Assembly: GCA_003555385.1 (NCBI GenBank)
Contig: PWHO01000093.1
Coordinates: forward strand, 1-6,582
Direction of reading: 5' to 3'
Length of the DNA stretch: 6,582 nt
Source of the DNA: Bacteroidales bacterium
GTDB lineage: Bacteria; Bacteroidota; Bacteroidia; Bacteroidales; UBA7960
Below, piece after piece: positions 4,083 to 6,582 of this stretch. Position numbers and translations under genes: made by a program. Position 1 is the stretch's first letter. Every line of letters starts with the position of its first letter. The notes under the pieces are model-generated. The model was not told the origin of the DNA and did no database searches. It saw only the letters and a program-made list of their open reading frames with translations.

Positions 4083-6582
4083 ATGAGCAACAAGACAACC
4101 ATCAGTGACGCAAAACAAGGAAATCAGCAAACAAAAGAGGAGAAAAATCTGTATGACCAGGTAATGGACAAACGGGTTCTTCCGGAAGATGAAGCGCCGC
4201 TGACGGATGATATGCTCCGGCCCTCCCTGACCAAATACGATTATGAGAAAGTGATAAAAAGGGCCACGGAGTATTTTGACGGAGACAGCCTGGCCGCTGG
4301 GGTATGGGTCAGCAAATATGCCCTGAAAGACTCACAGGGCAACCTGTATGAGCAGACACCCGACGACATGCACCGGCGCATTGCCAGAGAGATTCATCGC
4401 ATTGAAAACAATTATCCAAACCCGCTTCCTGAAGAAAAGATATTTACCCTCCTGAAAGACTTTCGCTACATTGTACCCCAGGGCAGCCCGATGGCAGGTA
4501 TCGGGAATCCTTTCCAGATCGGGTCCCTGTCCAACTGCTTTGTGATCGGGAACCGGGGTGACGCCGATTCATACGGCGGCATCATGAAAGTGGATGAGGA
4601 ACAGGTTCAGCTGATGAAACGACGGGGCGGAGTCGGACACGATCTTTCCCACATCAGGCCCAAGGGCAGTCCGGTGAAAAACAGTGCCCTTACCTCAACC
4701 GGGCTGGGCCCGTTTATGGAGAGGTATTCGAATTCTACCCGTGAAGTGGCCCAGGATGGCCGGAGAGGCGCACTGATGCTTACAGTCTCCATCAAGCACC
4801 CGGATGCGGAAAGCTTTATTGATGCAAAACTCGAACAGGGAAAGGTTACGGGGGCCAATGTATCGGTAAAGATCACGGATGAATTCATGGAGGCGGTACG
4901 TGACGACAGGGACTTTGTGCAGCAATACCCCATTGAGGCAGAAAATCCCAAATATATCAAGAAGATTAACGCCCGCGCATTGTGGCAGAAGATCATCCAC
5001 AACGCATGGCAATCGGCCGAGCCCGGAATCCTGTTCTGGGATACCATCATCAATGAATCTGTGCCGGATTCGTACGCAGACCTGGGGTTTAAAACGGTTT
5101 CCACCAACCCTTGCGGGGAGATACCCCTGTGCCCCTATGACAGCTGCCGGCTGCTGGCCATCAACCTTTACGGGTATATCAAACACCCATTTACGGATAA
5201 AGCCACCTTTGATTTCGATCTTTTCAAAGAACATGCGGGCTATGCACAGCGGATCATGGATGACATCATCGACCTTGAGCTGGAGAAAATTGACAACATC
5301 CTCAACAAGATATCCTCAGACCCGGAAGAAGAAGAGGTAAAACGGGTGGAGTACAACCTGTGGCAGAAAATCCGCGACAAATGTGTGGAAGGCCGCAGAA
5401 CAGGTATCGGGATTACTGCTGAAGGAGATATGCTGGCATCGCTGGGATACCGTTATGGAACTCCGGAGGCAAACGACTTTTCCGTTCAGGTTCACAAAAC
5501 CCTCGCCCTGGCGGCCTACCGATCTTCCGTAAAACTCGCTGCTGACCGGGGTGCTTTTCCTGTTTACAACAGCAAACGGGAAGCAGACAACCCCTTCATC
5601 AAACGGCTGAAAGAAGCCGAACCGGAGTTGTATGAGGAAATGCTTGCCCACGGAAGAAGAAATGTGGCATTGCTGACCGTCGCCCCCACAGGCAGTGTCT
5701 CCATCCTTACCCAGACCACTTCAGGCATTGAACCGGTATTTATGGTGGCTTACAAACGCAGGAGGAAGGTGAACCCCGGCGATAAAAATGTCAAAGTGGA
5801 TTTTGTGGATGAGGTGGGTGATCATTGGGAAGAATTCAATGTTTTCCACCAGAAATTCGTTGACTGGCTCATCCTCAACAACTACGACATCGATGAGGTA
5901 AAACACATGAAGGAAGATGAGCTGAAAAATGTCATCCAGCGCTCACCTTATTACAAAGCCACAGCCAATGACGTGGACTGGGTGGCCAAGGTACACATGC
6001 AGGGGGCCGTTCAGAAATGGGTAGACCACTCCATCAGTGTCACGGTAAATGTGCCCGGTGATGTATCAGAAGAACTGGTAGGAGACATTTACCAGACAGG
6101 GTGGCAAAGCGGGTGCAAAGGGATCACGGTATACCGTGACGGGTCACGTTCCGGTGTACTGGTCAACGACAACAAAAAAGACAAAAACGACTTCAAGGAA
6201 ACAGATGCACCTGTAAGACCAAAAATCCTTGAATCAGAGGTGGTCAGATTCAACAACGATTCGGAAAAATGGCTGGCCGTTGTAGGGCTATTGCATGACA
6301 GGCCATACGAAATCTTTACCGGTAAAGCGGAAGGATTCTACCTTCCCCCTTACGTGGAGAAAGGCTGGGTAATCAAAACCCGTCTTCCGGAAGGAGAAAA
6401 ACGTTATGATTTTCAGTTTCATGACAGGGATGGCTACAGGGTTACCATAGAAGGCCTTTCCCGTTCTTTCCACAAGGAATACTGGAACTATGCCAAACTG
6501 ATATCAGGAATCCTGCGTCACGGGATGCCCATCCCCTCTGTGGTGGATGTGATCGAAGACCTGAGTCTTTACAGCGACAGGC
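4083..6582 (+). CDS. nrdJ: Adenosylcobalamin-dependent (class II) ribonucleotide reductase, 3' end outside window
   Basis: This enzyme reduces ribonucleotides to deoxyribonucleotides using a coenzyme-B12-derived radical, with or without oxygen. 833 codons are visible and the frame is open at the window end. Cys152 (SLSNCFV) and Cys355 (YDSC) fit the redox pair, and Cys344 in STNPCGEIPL (340-349) fits the thiyl-radical residue, with Asn342 and Glu346. The 11-residue gap between Cys344 and Cys355 equals that between Cys322 and Cys333 of Thermotoga maritima NrdJ. Other hallmarks are KRRGGVGHDLSHIRP (179 on), APTGSVS (534-540), and GCKGITVYRDGSR (677-689). After about 700 comes a C-terminal accessory region (from RPKILESEVVRF); the terminal Cys-rich tail expected of the family would lie beyond the edge. 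No N-terminal ATP-cone is evident. ATG 4083 is the first start after an in-frame TAA at 4062. It is separated from prfB by 280 nt, so it probably has its own promoter. Confidence 0.95.
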   Translation, partial: MSNKTTISDAKQGNQQTKEEKNLYDQVMDKRVLPEDEAPLTDDMLRPSLTKYDYEKVIKRATEYFDGDSLAAGVWVSKYALKDSQGNLYEQTPDDMHRRIAREIHRIENNYPNPLPEEKIFTLLKDFRYIVPQGSPMAGIGNPFQIGSLSNCFVIGNRGDADSYGGIMKVDEEQVQLMKRRGGVGHDLSHIRPKGSPVKNSALTSTGLGPFMERYSNSTREVAQDGRRGALMLTVSIKHPDAESFIDAKLEQGKVTGANVSVKITDEFMEAVRDDRDFVQQYPIEAENPKYIKKINARALWQKIIHNAWQSAEPGILFWDTIINESVPDSYADLGFKTVSTNPCGEIPLCPYDSCRLLAINLYGYIKHPFTDKATFDFDLFKEHAGYAQRIMDDIIDLELEKIDNILNKISSDPEEEEVKRVEYNLWQKIRDKCVEGRRTGIGITAEGDMLASLGYRYGTPEANDFSVQVHKTLALAAYRSSVKLAADRGAFPVYNSKREADNPFIKRLKEAEPELYEEMLAHGRRNVALLTVAPTGSVSILTQTTSGIEPVFMVAYKRRRKVNPGDKNVKVDFVDEVGDHWEEFNVFHQKFVDWLILNNYDIDEVKHMKEDELKNVIQRSPYYKATANDVDWVAKVHMQGAVQKWVDHSISVTVNVPGDVSEELVGDIYQTGWQSGCKGITVYRDGSRSGVLVNDNKKDKNDFKETDAPVRPKILESEVVRFNNDSEKWLAVVGLLHDRPYEIFTGKAEGFYLPPYVEKGWVIKTRLPEGEKRYDFQFHDRDGYRVTIEGLSRSFHKEYWNYAKLISGILRHGMPIPSVVDVIEDLSLYSDR

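Noticed and set aside
4607..5340. Long open frames inside nrdJ, antisense (4607-5107, 4695-5234) and in another sense frame (4879-5340)
   Set aside because: They overlap a clearly coding, motif-rich class II reductase frame and show no recognisable protein family.

Overview
The window looks like chromosomal housekeeping DNA from a member of the Bacteroidota. The evidence is the HU-like protein with the Bacteroidota-type RNISKNTTIIIP arm, the RNase E/G protein opening MNKELIIDS, the tiny Lys/Arg-rich mS38-type ribosomal protein, the A-rich start regions without clear Shine-Dalgarno sequences, and a B12-dependent class II ribonucleotide reductase. The phylum is a confident inference; I cannot give a genus. 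All six genes lie on the + strand. I see no mobile element, CRISPR array, tRNA or rRNA.

Layout: (1) 54-344, a 96-aa HU-family DNA-binding protein, with a short hairpin over its stop codon. (2) 398-487, a 29-aa ribosomal protein of the AURKAIP1/COX24 (mS38, bS22-like) family, short enough to be missed by many gene finders. (3) 488-653, a non-coding stretch with three consecutive hairpins; the middle one (532-566, then a T-rich run) is a good intrinsic-terminator candidate. (4) 654-2204 rng (GTG start), 2237-2692 recX and 2719-3802 prfB, spaced 32 and 26 nt apart and probably one transcript. prfB is not one continuous frame: codon 21 is followed by an in-frame UGA inside a textbook RF2 +1 programmed-frameshift site (AGGAGG, 3-nt spacer, CUU UGA C). 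The full protein is 360 aa. (5) 3803-4082, a 280-nt non-coding region with a terminator-like hairpin and a direct repeat. (6) 4083 to the window end, nrdJ, which runs off the edge after 833 codons.

The genes fall into nucleoid and translation functions (HU, ribosomal protein, RF2), RNA turnover (RNase E/G), control of recombination (RecX) and dNTP supply (NrdJ). The features most worth a second look are the frameshift site, which depends on an SD-anti-SD contact in a phylum whose ribosomes are known to occlude the anti-SD; the small ribosomal protein; the hairpin cluster before rng; and the repeat before nrdJ. I found no convincing novel multi-gene system.
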